Shown: positions 1 through 11,353, counted from the stretch's first letter. The stretch is 18,148 nucleotides of DNA from Brachionus koreanus (GCA_016987375.1 PJRA01000263.1:4170337-4188484), one strand, 5' to 3'. Notes: generated from the letters alone by a model not told the origin. A program made the numbers and translations.

Positions 1-1
1 A

Positions 2-3000
2 TTAGGAAAGTGTTGCGTTCATTTTCGAATGCCTTGACGTATTTTTAAGTGTGTCCTTTTTAAGTTTATCTTCTTTTTCCAATTCAAGTTGTTCAAACAG
101 TTTTTTCGACCGATTAAATTCACTTTGTCTACCAAAGGATTCCAATTTTTCCTCACAACTAGCTTTATCGAATTCTGATTTAATCAATCGTAAAAATTCA
201 CACTTAAATCTCTTACTATCAGGCGACGTAGTCTGTGTTGGCTGTTGGCCCGTCCTCTCGTACAATTTATCAAATTCAAAAGCAGATTGTCGAACAAGAT
301 CATATTCTATTGGCCTTGATGTAATGTTTATAGACTCCACTTGTCGCTTGACTGTTCCAATAGGCAAATGAATCTTTTCTAAATTTTCATTTGAAATAGA
401 AAAATGAACTTCATAAGAATCCAAATAGTCTGAATTTATTTCTTTAGCCAAACTCTTTACAAACGATTCAGTTTTCATTCTTCCAGGACAAGTCTGAACA
501 TTTCTCATCACAACTTGACGGTCCTTATTTTTTTCAAATCTCGGTGTATCTTCTATTATTTTTTCTTTATCATTGCTAAGTCTATTTTCAAGAAATTCAC
601 TTGGAGAAAGAGAAAAAAGTTTCCTACTGGTAGAAGGTGGTGAGCAAGTATCAGAAATTTTGTTATTATTTGGCGAAACGGAATTAACTGTAGAGGAAAA
701 ATTCAATTGATCTAAGGAGGACATAGATTTGATTTTATTCACGGCTTCTTTTACAGACACTCCTTGTTGAGTAATATCTATGCTATTGTTTTCAATCTTG
801 GTCTCATCAATTACTATTGAAGTCGATAAAGTATGCAAAGATGGCTTAAACAAATTATATTTTGATTTATGAGCATTTAAAATCGATTCGTATGTTTTCA
901 ATTGTGTTCTAAACCCATCATTTGGATTTATGCATGGTCTCTTTTGTTTAGTGAAACTAAGAGCTTGCTCGAATGTGTAGTCTTGTTCTTTCATCAAATA
1001 GGCAATTACAACACTGGCTGACCGACTAACTCCCATTTTACAGTGAACAAAACATGCTGTATTCTGCTCTTTGGCCTCTTGAATAAATTTATAAGTTCTG
1101 TCGAATTCTTTAAGCAAGTCAGTTTCATCGATGTCTAGAACACGTATGTTCAAATATTTAAATGCATCAGGAAAGAAATTGTCAACCTCACTACTCACAT
1201 TGAGGATATGAGTCACTCTGTCATTTATCAAAGAGTCATAATTAGACGCATTCCATTCGGTTCCCAAATATAGATAATCCAGTATTCTTGTCGCACATTC
1301 TACTAATTGATTGTAAAATTGAAATATAGTTGCATCAATAAACCTTTTAAAATCGTCTAATTTTAATTGTAATTCTCTTTCTAGTAATTCTCTAATATAT
1401 ATACTGCTCATTGAACCATAATCATCTTTGCTACTCATCATTATTTCTCTAAGTTTTTCTTTGATTTTCAAACCGACTTCCTTTTAAAAAAAATAACTAA
1501 TAACTATTCTAAACCAGCTTGTTTTAAAAAAAAATATTTTCAAGATTAATTTTTGATTAAATAACAATATTATTTTTTTAATAAAATTTTCTTATTTATA
1601 TTGAAAATCTATGTTCGAACATAAATGTAGATTTTTGTCGATATAGTTTTTAATTTTTAATAGAAAAAACTGTTAAAAAAATACCCAAAATTAAAGGTAA
1701 ATTTAAAAAATTGTTAAAATAGCTGTTTATTAAGTAAATATTAAAAAAGAAAGTAGAAAATGAAATTAAAGAAAAAATAAAATACAAACTAGTACTATGA
1801 AACATATTTTTTCGTAATATCAAGTAATATTGCTCTAATTAAATTATATGTAGGTAAAATAAGGCTAGTAAAATTGTGTATAAAAACCTTGTTTCATTAC
1901 ACCATTTTCTATGTTTTGTATTTTTTAATTGAATTTTTGAAAATGTACATATAATTTTGATTATATTTTGTATCATCATAGATTTTTTGACGAAAATAAT
2001 GGTAGATGGGTATTGTGAAATTCAAAAATAAGCAAAACAAAAATTCTTCTTTTTTTGAAAAATCAAAATTTACAAAAAAAATTAAATATCTAAAAAAAAT
2101 GAACAAAGTATGTTGCAGATTTTTCCAAAAAGAAAACTGTTCTCTTTTTATTTTATTTATTTGTAATTATCTTTTTTTTTAGATGCCTAGAAACTTGAAA
2201 ATAAACCTGCTGTCAATAGAAAATTCACTGACATGCCACTCAATAAAGCCAAAGAGGGAATTAAAAATAAGGAGCTTAATATATATAAAGCGGCATTTGG
2301 ATTCAATATTCCATATTCCATTCTTTATGATAGAACACATGTAAGGTACAAAAGACGTGCATGTGGAAGCGGTTCAAGGTTCCAAAAGATTTCGAAGAAT
2401 TACTAGTGAATGTTATAATTAAGCTTTCAGATTGGTGTCACGGAATTAATTTTTCAGTCATTAAAGACTAAAAAAAAACTAGAGTTTGGTGAAGTTTTAC
2501 TTCCAAAAACCAAAATAAAAAAATAAAAAAGTCTGATAAAGCTACAAGCAATGATCAAACTCCTAATGAAGATCTAGTGGTAGAGCCAAATATGAGTTTA
2601 TATCATGAGAAAAAATTGTTTCAAAAATTTATGTAAAATGTTATCGCTAGTTAAATTTGCCATTATTTTTTTAAATGTTTTGGATTAAAAAAAACATGAA
2701 AAAATGCTTGGTGTTACTAATGTTAAAAAAATCAAATAGACTTTTGCAATCATCACATGAATAAATAAAGATTAATATACAAAATTTGGTGCAAATGCTG
2801 CGAACATTCTCGTTCGTTGCCTTTTAAAAATTTCAAAATTTTTTTGTTAAAAAAATAAGGTTTAAAAAAGAAATTATCCTCAAAAAGAAAAATATGAATT
2901 CACTTTTCATTTGAAATATAAAAAAAAAGGAATTATACCTCTTGTTCTTTACACAAAAGAAGCGAATCAAAGTAAGGAGTTGTAAAATCTTCACGTTGTG

Positions 3001-4204
3001 CACTTCTCTCTTCTTTTTGGTACCATTCATTTATCGATTGTTGTTCAACTTTGTTTTTATTTATCAAAAAAGAATAATACTTAATCATATCATGATTGTT
3101 TTGATCTTGTTCTTGCTCCATTAAATTAAACATGAAATCAACAGAATTAGAATTGAACGATGGTGAAGAAGCTGACGATGATGAACTAGAACTCGAAAGT
3201 GGATAATACTTAGATTTTCTAGCACTTTCAAATGCCTTATGCAAATATTGATAGGCTGACCACATTGCTTGGATTGAAACTGGTTTAAATATGTGGGTGG
3301 TGTGATGAGACTTGAATTTGAATCCTCCATCGCCATCCAAACTAATTTCACAATTTGCGTATATTGGCAATACCAGCCCGACCGAACATGTAAATGACTT
3401 TGTTTCGTCACAATTGAATGGAATGAGATCCAAACCGATAATTACTCTTTCTTCATTTATTTCACCATTTTTGTTAGATGTTTCTACTATGACTAAATAT
3501 CTTATTTTTTCCTGCACATAACTAGACAATTTTACTGCTAGAATAATTGTATCACAAGGTCTAATCAAAGAGATCATGGACTGTAAATGAATTAGAATGT
3601 CACCGGTACCCAATGTAGGACTAGATGGCGAGCTATTGTCCGATTCTGTACTAATATTTTGATTTGAGTTGAATTTTATCGATCGACGAGGCAAAATCAA
3701 AGCAGCGTCTTTAACAACAAAATATTTCTCGGTCAAATGACGACAGGTTAGATTTGACTTAGTTGCCTCGGACTTAGTTTCACATGAATCAAAAAAATCC
3801 GATTTTGTTTTTAAATTGAGTGAAAGTCGATTCTGTAAGGGAGAATTTTTAAAATTTTTTGAACTTTTTTTCAACGGCATTGTGCTTGAGTTAGCTGTTC
3901 GAGAAAAGCTCTGACTCGATGCTCGACTATACAAGGCTTTTAAGTCATTGAAATTGAATGGAAACTCGTCTATATGCACCGAACATCGTTTAGTTTCATT
4001 AGGCGTTTTTAAATGAAAAGTTAACGTGGATATTGAAGACATGGATTTGTTTTTATTCTCGTTCTTGCTATCCAGTTTGCTGGGTCTAGTTTTGGACAAC
4101 GTCTGTGCCGAACTGCACGTATTGGTCAAATTTTTTTTTGCCAAAGCTAAATCGTCTTTGACTTGACTCGACTCAGGACTACGTTGTACAGTAACTAACG
4201 ACAT
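2..4204 (-). CDS. SSH: Slingshot-family protein phosphatase (cofilin phosphatase)
   Basis: Two coding exons on the minus strand: 4204-2939 (422 codons, start ATG) and 1480-2 (492 codons plus TAA). They join in phase 0 at donor CAAGAG/GTATAA and acceptor TTAAAAG/GAAGTC, giving about 914 aa. The start is supported by MSLVTVQRSP, which closely matches the start of vertebrate Slingshot. The Slingshot N-terminal domain begins near residue 161 (YFVVKDAAL) and includes GDILIHLQSM (about 201), LDGDGGF and HIFKPVSIQAMWSA (about 304). A Ser-rich run follows near 337-347. A DEK-C-like segment (KLREIMMSS) crosses into exon 2. The dual-specificity phosphatase domain follows, with YLYLGTEWNASN, the loop DIDETDLL carrying the likely general acid, and the active-site loop HCKMGVSRSA with Cys about 569. 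By family knowledge it dephosphorylates and activates ADF/cofilin and binds F-actin. The Ser/Thr-rich tail of about 300 residues is typical of the family but diverged. No inactivating change is seen. Confidence 0.95.
1481..2938 (-). other. Slingshot intron carrying a transposon relic
   Basis: This is the only large intron in the window, 1458 bp against 47-88 bp in the other genes. Donor and acceptor were placed by phase and by continuity of the Slingshot protein between the INEWYQKEE segment and the KLREIMMSS segment. It contains a broken pogo-like transposase on the opposite strand, which may explain its size. The rest is A/T-rich tract sequence. Short open frames inside it are lysine/phenylalanine/isoleucine-rich and look like chance readings of A/T runs. 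Confidence 0.85.
2183..2636 (+). pseudogene. Decayed pogo/Tigger-like transposase, internally deleted
   Basis: Fragments in several frames read as the DNA-binding half of a pogo-type transposase. At 2183 there is MPRNLK. At 2233, in another frame, comes a pipsqueak-type helix-turn-helix: KAKEGIKNKELNIYKAAFGF followed by NIPYSILYDRTH. From 2394 a third frame gives EELLVNVIIKLSDWCHGI, matching the second (CENP-B-like) helix-turn-helix segment, ending at TAA 2469-2471. From about 2527 there is a charged tail (KSDKATSNDQTPNEDLVVEP) ending at TAA 2634-2636. The catalytic DDE domain is absent between these pieces, so this is an internally deleted, frameshifted, non-functional copy. It lies antisense to the host gene. 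Family assignment rests on motif recognition only. Confidence 0.7.
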
Positions 4205-4688
4205 TTTATCCGATTCATTAGAATTAAAAAAAATATATATATATTTTTTTTTTTCTAAAATTTAATCATCTATAAATCATTTAGATCAAAATCTAAGACT
4301 CGAGTTTAACGCAAAAACTTGTGTCAATAGACTAAGTGCTTTAGCGATAAATAAAATTATAATTTTTTTTTTCTCTAAATTTAAAAAGAATTAATATGTT
4401 TTAGGTGGTCATTGTATTACTAAATAAAACTATTTAAATTTGATTTGAGCCTATATTTATTCTAAAACTTTGCTCAATTGTGAACAAAAGGAAAAATAAT
4501 CTTGTCTATATTTAATTTTAATTTTACCCTCATCAAAAGCTTAATGAATTATTCTTGCCAAAGTGTGTCCTCAAGCGTCATAGTTTGAGGAGTTTTTCCT
4601 CGATTGTCAATGGTCCCAGCTTAAGTTGAAAAGCATTTAAAAAGAGTTTTGACAAGTTCCTAGGCTTATAGTTTTCTATTGCCAATAA

Positions 4689-4904
4689 ATAAATGAAAAC
4701 AAAAATTTTTTTAAGGTATATGAAATTTATTACAAGCTAAAGAATCCTTTTAGTTATCAAAATTTGTCGCTGACTACTCTACAAGAAATCGATGAATGCG
4801 CAGTAAATAGTGCGCTTAATTTTCTTAACAAGTCGACAAATTTGGCATATACCAAAAGGTCTGAAAATGTGAAACTTAAAAAACAAATAAAAATTGATAA
4901 TTAA
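4689..4904 (+). other. Unrecognised open frame without ATG, possible exon or relic
   Basis: A 71-codon frame between stops at 4686-4688 and 4902-4904. Its central part, from about 4722 (YYKLKNPFSYQNLSLTTLQE, then IDECAVNSALNFLNKS), has a more balanced amino-acid composition than the surrounding chance frames, which are almost only K, N, I and F. It has no ATG in a starting position and I recognise no family. It could be a transposon remnant, an exon of an unseen gene, or chance. Confidence 0.25.
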
Positions 4905-7376
4905 AAAAAAAATGAGCAACAAATTAGCTTTATCAAGCAGAAAAATATGCAACGTATAACTTTAAAAAGATCTTTGGGGTGTTATTTTCAACTTCGAATA
5001 TATATTTAAAGTTGAAAGAGAATAAAACAAATCAAAGCAAAGGCAAATCAATTGAACGAAAAAAATCTTGACAAATGATTTTTTTTAATTTTAATCTTAG
5101 TCCTTGAAATAGAAGTTCTAGTTTAAAATAAATAATAAATAATAGAAAAGAAAGATGAACTAGTTTACTCAGCAAAATAATGTACACACTGAAACTATTT
5201 TAAAATAAAATAAATGATAAATTAGTACGAACATATTCATGATAAATAATCTTTAAATAGAAGCATTTTGACACGATAATTTGTTCGAAGTGTACGAAAA
5301 TTAGATGAAAACCATACAAGTTAGTAAAAGAGGCTGAAGGATATATTGCTAGATTGATTTTGACATTTAGCCAATTGAGCTAAGTACGCACAACTAGCAA
5401 ACAATAATTTAAAATGACCTTATTTGGTTGTTGTAAATGTTGAATAAAACGTTTTCAATTTCCATAAATAGAAATAGAAATTTATTTTGTCGTTAAAAAA
5501 CGAAAAGATAAAATGTTACCAAAAAGCACAAAGCTAAAGCAAATATGACAACAATAATAATAACAACATATTATAAGTATATTTACTATAACTTGAAAAA
5601 AAAAATTTCTTTTTTTTTTAATTTGCTTTAAATTATGTAACATGAAAAATTTAAATTCTTTGATTTTAAATCTCATGTGATTTTATGATATTTATTTACT
5701 AAATAAAATCTTATCTTAATATATTTGATATTTTAAAATTGAGTTTTAATGCTTAATAGAATCATTTTTATTTAATTGCTCTAATGTATTTTAATTTATT
5801 TACCTGTATGACAAGTTTGTAGATTCTTGACAATGCTTAAATTTGATAAATTGCGTATTTATCTTAGCTAACAAAAACGTTTAATTTAATTTTATTTAAA
5901 TTAAAATGAATTGTCCACATTAAAAAAAAAAAGATTTCTTTTGGCTGTTGGAAAAAAATAAAATTCAATTAGTAATTAAGTTATTCTAAATATTAAATTT
6001 AAATTGAACAATTCATAACTGTAAAACTCAATATTTAACTTGAGTTGGCGCCATCGTTTTTTTAGGCTTGACGATATTCATATAAGGAACACATAATTTT
6101 TTAATGTAATAAGATTGTTGTAACATATTTCATTTGCTACATTATTATTGATTATTCGACTGACAAGCATAATAAAAAAATATCAAAAAACAAACATAGC
6201 TAAACAGAATTTCATTTCAATTCCAATATATTTAAGAATTCAAGTCGAAATTCTAGTTGGGAAAATACAGTTTATTACACAAATATAGCTTGACTTTCCA
6301 TTAACAACAACTGTTTTAAGAAATAAACACTTTTATTTTTAGATCAGTTTTCTTTGAATTGAAAAATTTCTGAAAACTTTCTGAATTTTAAATTAATAAT
6401 CAATTGTTTATTAAACCAGCCAACTTGAAATAATACACAGTCTGGTGATGATTAAATGATGGAAACAAAAATTCTGAAATAAATTATAAAAATCAGATTT
6501 TGAAATAATAAGGTAGATCACAAGGTAACAAAAATTTTTCAATTCTTACTAAAATATTAGGCAAAAATATTCAAAAAAAATTGATATTCTGTAAACTTAA
6601 ACTCTCAATTTGTTTCAAGATTAACAAAAGAATGTCTTAATTTGTTTGCTTGAATATTATTAAATAAAATAAGTTTTAAAATAATTACTTATAATTTTAG
6701 GTTTATAAAATTAAAATAGATGACTTTTTTCGAGCATTCGTATATTTAGCTAATAGTTTACTATGATAAAATATCTTCAAAATTAAATAAACACTCAAAA
6801 TGAATCTTAAACGGATAGCGAATCTCATCTTTTTTTTTAATAATAACAAATCATCATATTAATTTAACTAAATTTGAAATAAGCGATTTTTGATATTCAA
6901 TTTTTTTAAAAAATTTAATGGCAGTTTTTTTTTTTTAAATTTCCCATTAAACTAAGATTCACTATCTTAAAAAAAATCAATTAAATGGGCTTTGAAAATC
7001 GATTTAAAAAAAGCAAATGAAATTAACGATCAAAAGAAGATAGCAATCTTGAGTTTTCTAAAAATAAATAGATTTATTTACACGTTACGAACAATTTAAA
7101 CACGATTATATAATTTTACAAAAACAATAAAAAATGCTTACTATTTGAGGCTATCCTTGATGATTTGAGCTACCCGAAAACAAACTGTACTAGACTTAGC
7201 ATAAAGAAATCACAACCATCTATGGTTATCTTTTAATAAAAAAAAAAGAAAAATAAAGAACAAAAGTTACTAGATTGCAATAATATTCAATTTACTTTAT
7301 TAACAAAAATATTTCATTTCTTAATAATTTATCAATCATAATATATGTAAAATTACGCATAAATACAAAGAGCGCG

Positions 7377-7393
7377 CACAACACACACACACA
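7377..7393. repeat. Short CA microsatellite
   Basis: A mostly CA dinucleotide run with one interruption, preceded by GCGCG. Simple repeat with no visible function. Confidence 0.8.
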
Positions 7394-8663
7394 TACAAAA
7401 AAAAAACTCTTTCAAATATATGAAGACTTAAGTTTAATTTTTTTTAAACAATAAAATAATTGAAACATATTACTATACTACTTGAATTTTTAAATCCAAT
7501 CATATAAATTTAAAAAATTATACCAAATAAGCAAAAGTTGGAAATGAGCAATCAAAAAATGCATGCCATATATTTGAAATCATTGCTAGAAATGGGCATT
7601 TTATATTTGCAATCAATAAATTGCTAATACTAAAGTGACTCATATAATTAAAAATAAATTATTCAATATTTTTGTTCTATTAGAAAATTAATGCCACTCG
7701 TATCTAAACTATTTTTGTTAGATTAATCAACAAATTTATGTGCTATTTTTTTTAGAGAGAATCATAATCGATTTAAAACTAACTTTTGGATGAATTTAAA
7801 CAACAAAATAGCAAATTATCTTCAAATCAATGACACAACCGGATTAGGTAATTGAGTTCATATCATACGAATCTTGGTTACTATTCTAACAAACAAGTCT
7901 CATATAATTTTATTATTTTTGAGATTTAATAGATCATTTTCGTTGCCATTTTTGGTAAAAATTCTTTAGTTAAAATTTTTAATATTGTTGATACTCTTAA
8001 TTGAATTTCATTCATTGCATTATATCTAATGAGGATTACAAAATATAATTGTTTTAATAAACTATTTATATTTTGGAAAAAAACGAACAAGCACACTTAA
8101 CCTATAGTGCTTAAGCAAATATTCTTCAGTTGCTATTTAAATGTTAAAAACAATTAGGATTAAAACTAATTAAAATAAGAGCCTTAAGAATAATAAAAAA
8201 ACCTATCAAATTAGATTAAGACTATTTCATATGGACACTCTTTTGAGGCATTCATGCCAGTAAAATTCTATCTAATCGTTTTTTAAGTATTGTTTCTTTA
8301 CGAGCTTTAATATGCATAAGCAATTTGACTAAAAGCATAAAATAAAGAGGACACAAAAGAAGTCTTAAAGATTAATTAGATTTCTCACGTTTTGCTAAGC
8401 CTAGCATTAGCACAAACAGAATTGTTTCTCTAGTTAAATTAGCTCACGAATCACAAAGAAAAAACCCATAGAAAAAATATCAATTTTGTGCTCAGACTTG
8501 AATTAAAATTAAAAATCAATAAAACATGAATGATAAATAATTTTATTTCTCTCTATTTTAATATCCAAATTAACAATTTTTGTTGGGGTGAATTTTGACT
8601 TTTTTTTTATTCTCTAAAATAAATTTTTCCAAGAATTTAGCTTAGTTTTTTGTTGTGATGTTC

Positions 8664-8688
8664 TTTTATTTTATTTTATTTTATTTTA
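8664..8688. repeat. TTTTA pentanucleotide repeat, five units
   Basis: Five perfect tandem TTTTA units about 65 bp before the open frame of the methyltransferase gene. Likely a simple-sequence repeat in its 5' region or upstream intron. Confidence 0.85.
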
Positions 8689-8752
8689 TCATGATCTCTA
8701 AATCCTAAGAAAATTATATTAAACAAAAAAAAAATCAAGTTTTCAGTTTTAG

Positions 8753-9804
8753 TTTAAAGGGATTAAAGTGATTTTCGAAACAAAGATTCTTTTTTATATA
8801 ATATTTTTTCTTGTTAATTTTATATTTTTAAATTCAGATTTTTCAGAAATTAATCAAGATCAAATAAGAGACAGTGTCAATGCTTTAGTCCTCGAATCAG
8901 GTGTACCATTTCAGAACAAAGGACATAATCCACGAGAATTAACTGACGAGGAACGCAAGAAACTCGAAAGTGATATTCAATTGGTTTGTGATTTTAAGAA
9001 GAACAAACTCGAACAAGATGCAAAAAAAAATTGGGATTTATTTTATCGAAGAAACAAGACCAATTTTTTCAAAGATAGATACTGGACGTTTAGAGAATTT
9101 GATGAATTAAATGAAGATTATAATTTGATAAGTTCATCGTCGATAAAAAAACTGCTTGAGGTTGGCTGCGGTGTTGGCAATTTTATGTATCCACTATTGA
9201 ATCACAACAAAAATATCTTTGTTTATGCATGTGATTTTAGCACAGATGCAATAAATTTGCTAAAATCAAATCCAGAATATGACATAAATCGTTGCCATGG
9301 ATTTGTTTGCGACATAACTAAACAAAATTATTTGATCGAATGTTTGCCGAAAAACATAGACATAGATGCGGTCACTCTAATTTTTGTTCTCTCAGCAATT
9401 CATCCTGATAAAATGAGAGCAGCAGTTGAGAACATAGCTCAAGTAAATTTAAAAAAAAAATATTTTTTTTTAAATTTCAATAAAACTAGGTGCTTAGACC
9501 TGGTGGAATTGTGTTTGTCAGAGATTATGGAATATATGATCATTCAATGATTCGTTTTGACAAGGGACATAAATTAGATGAGAAATTCTATTTCCGTCAA
9601 GATGGTACCAGAACATTTTTCTTTTCATTGGAAGAAATCGAAAATTTATTCAGTTTTCCGGGTTTAAATGGACCGCTATTTCAAAAATCAACAAATGAAT
9701 ATGTTTTCAGAGAGACCGTAAATGTCAAAGAAAATTTAAGAGTACCCCGTGTTTTCGTTCAGTCCAAATTTATTCGCACTAATTTTCCTGTTTTAAAAAG
9801 CTAA
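8753..9804 (+). CDS. METTL6: METTL6-type tRNA N3-methylcytidine methyltransferase (5' end unresolved)
   Basis: The family frame runs to 9442, then a 47-bp phase-0 intron (9443-9489; CAA/GTAAAT to AACTAG/GTGCTT), then 9490-9804 ending in TAA. Conserved blocks in order are DEERKKLESD (from about 8948), KNWDLFYRRNKTNFFKDRYW, the SAM-binding glycine motif LLEVGCGVGN (about 9152-9181), YACDFSTDAI, LIFVLSAIHPDKM, VLRPGGIVFVRDYGIYDHSM, FYFRQDGTR and a C-terminal NEYVFRETVN...VPRVFVQSKF. These match vertebrate METTL6, which methylates C32 of serine tRNAs with seryl-tRNA synthetase; the role here is inferred. The frame is open from 8753 but has no ATG before the conserved domain. The first 25 or so codons are hydrophobic and T-rich, probably intron read-through, with acceptor-like ATTCAG at 8837 or TTTCAG at 8846 (both phase 1). 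The initiator exon must lie upstream. The conserved part is intact. Confidence 0.9.
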
Positions 9805-9810
9805 TTTTTG

Positions 9811-9816
9811 AATAAA
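9811..9816 (+). terminator. Polyadenylation signal AATAAA of the METTL6-type gene
   Basis: A canonical AATAAA six bases after the stop codon. It is the first one downstream, but in such AT-rich DNA it could be chance. Confidence 0.45.
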
Positions 9817-10860
9817 ATTCTTCCGAATTAAGAAGCTTACTTTAAATTATTTCTAAAGAATATATTTTTCTTATCGATAAAATTAAATTTAAATTCTGTT
9901 GTCAAGCAATCTAATGAATTTATTTTTTTTTTGTAATATATGTCAAACTATGAGATCATTGTTTAGCTTTATAAAGAATTTTTTTCTTATTTTGACTAAA
10001 CAATTTTAAAATAATCTCTGGAAAAAATTTATATAATTTAATGTTTTATTATCTTATCAAAAATTATTCAATTGTTTTTCAAAAGGGAAAAGCAGAATTA
10101 AAAGATAGATAGTTGAACTCTTTAGAGTATATCTAGATTTTCTTTACAACAAAAAAAATAATTCTTATAATTTTCTTAATTAAAAACTGAAATACTTTCG
10201 TATTGTGTTTATAAGTGAGTACATAGAATGTTGCTTTTTTTTTGAAAGAAATTAGCCAAATTTAAATTTAAATTAAGGTTCATGACAGTAAATTATTGAA
10301 ATTGAAATTCTATAGACAAAACTCATTTTTTAATTTTTTGTTGTATTTTTTTTTTTTGAAAAAACGTGATAATTAAACATACCTTGTTATAGTCGAGTAA
10401 ATTTTTAGTAATATTCGTTTTATAAAAATTACTCATCAGTAGATATTTATAGATGATGATTCTGTTCAAAATAGATACAAAACTTCGTGTTTATTCTCTC
10501 ATTTTTAACAATCAGAAAATATGTATTCAAATCAAAAATCAAACAAAATAATTTTTTGAAATTTTGTAAATTTTTATCTAAAATTTTACTATTTCAAAAC
10601 TGAAAAAATTCCAAGGTTTTTGAGTTGAAAGTGAAAATTTATTTATTTCTTAAGTATTTCTTTAAAACTTGATTAATTTGTTTTTAGACATGATGCAATA
10701 ATTTAATTTCAAATAGCACATTTTAAATGAATCAAAATTTTCAACTAATGACATTACCGTGCTTTTTTTTTAAAACTAATTTAAGATTTAGATGCAATAA
10801 ATTAGAATAAAAGCGATTTCATAATAAATTTAAAAATTCATAATCATCTTATTATAATTT
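9817..10860. other. Intergenic AT-rich DNA
   Basis: About 1 kb between the methyltransferase gene and the first acyltransferase exon. Poly-T and poly-A tracts, with no domain-like translation on either strand and no recognisable RNA gene or mobile element. Confidence 0.7.
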
Positions 10861-10868
10861 ATAAACAA

Positions 10869-10885
10869 AAACCGAAACGTTCGGT
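10869..10885. promoter_or_regulatory. Palindromic GC-containing motif upstream of the 10967 exon
   Basis: AAACCGAAACGTTCGGT, whose core ACCGAA-ACG-TTCGGT has perfect 6-bp inverted arms. It lies 81 bp before the ATG at 10967. A copy with two mismatches lies at 12181-12197, 109 bp before the ATG of the next first exon. Both stand out from A/T-rich surroundings. A shared promoter or factor-binding element is inferred. Confidence 0.35.
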
Positions 10886-10966
10886 ACTGTCGAATTCAAT
10901 TGAATAACATCCAAAAATTTAATTTGTGTGCCTTTAATCGAGTCCAAAGGATAAAGCGCCGTCCTA

Positions 10967-11182
10967 ATGTCTTGGTTGATTAAACAAATTTTTGAGACCA
11001 TCACTCAAATAGCCGGTTTCATTGCTAATTTGGACATTTTATACATAGAATGGTTTCTTAATATTATTTATCCTTTTTTATTTTTTATACTCGCATTATT
11101 TATTCTACCACTGTTTATTGTGGCAATGACATTTGGTGCTTCATTGTACATATTTTTGAACAAACATAAGCAAATTTTACTG
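10967..11182 (+). CDS. TMEM68-like membrane-anchor exon (alternative first exon or remnant of a third copy)
   Basis: 72 codons from ATG, then a donor CTG/GTAAAAAT in phase 0. It encodes a short N-terminus with a long hydrophobic segment: LYIEWFLNIIYPFLFFILAL, then FILPLFIVAMTFGASLYIFL, ending NKHKQILL. This resembles the membrane anchor of vertebrate TMEM68, and it aligns with the ends of the other two first exons here (EWILSLFEPLLYC ... YITQHWSKLK). No acyltransferase exons follow before the next complete gene. Splicing to 12784 keeps the frame and would give about 324 aa, close to the size of vertebrate TMEM68. Splicing to the AG at 12269 would be out of frame. Alternative first exon is my preferred reading; a truncated paralogue is the other. 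Confidence 0.6.
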
Positions 11183-11283
11183 GTAAAAATTTTTTACAAA
11201 CATAGCTTTTGTATTTGCTGAATTTAAAGCACATTTAATCAAATGCACTTTTTTTTTTAATTTGTTTGCTTATCACTAATCAC

Positions 11284-11353
11284 TTTAGGAAATAAAACTA
11301 ATTGTTTGCTTGTAAAAATTCTTTGCTCTTCTTTATTAGTTTTATTTCCTAAA
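11284..11353. repeat. Perfect 19-bp inverted repeat forming a 70-nt hairpin
   Basis: Left arm TTTAGGAAATAAAACTAAT (11284-11302) and right arm ATTAGTTTTATTTCCTAAA (11335-11353) are exact reverse complements, separated by a 32-nt loop. The total length and stem are in the range of a pre-microRNA-like hairpin. It could also be a tiny foldback element or the end of a lost inverted-repeat transposon. Confidence 0.8.

Larger units (their letters stand above)
4205..8767. other. Long AT-rich intergenic region, no supported gene
   Basis: About 4.5 kb between the start of Slingshot (leftward) and the methyltransferase gene (rightward). It must hold the Slingshot promoter and, probably, the missing first exon and promoter of the methyltransferase gene. 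I see mostly poly-A/poly-T tracts, frequent stops in all frames and no domain-like translation. Minor structures are one exon-like open frame at 4689-4904, a small nested hairpin near 4571-4604, a CA run at 7377-7393 and a TTTTA repeat at 8664-8688. No tRNA-like GTTCRANNC loop with matching arms was seen. Confidence 0.7.

Noticed and set aside
51..371. Plus-strand open frame opposite the Slingshot tail
   Set aside because: It is antisense to a clear coding exon, has Ser/Leu/Asn-rich shadow composition and shows no recognisable motif.
2833..3521. Several short frames on both strands overlapping the Slingshot first exon and its intron edge
   Set aside because: All are alternative-frame readings of the conserved Slingshot N-terminal domain or of A/T tracts.
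5482..5676. Minus-strand frame rich in Phe, Ile, Lys and Cys
   Set aside because: It reads poly-A/poly-T and ATAATAA repeats; hydrophobic appearance is expected from T-rich DNA, and no motif is present.
8768..8837. Hydrophobic start of the methyltransferase frame as a signal peptide or membrane segment
   Set aside because: It begins at GTG, is almost pure T-rich sequence and ends at an acceptor-like CAG. METTL6 proteins have no such segment, so intron read-through is more likely.
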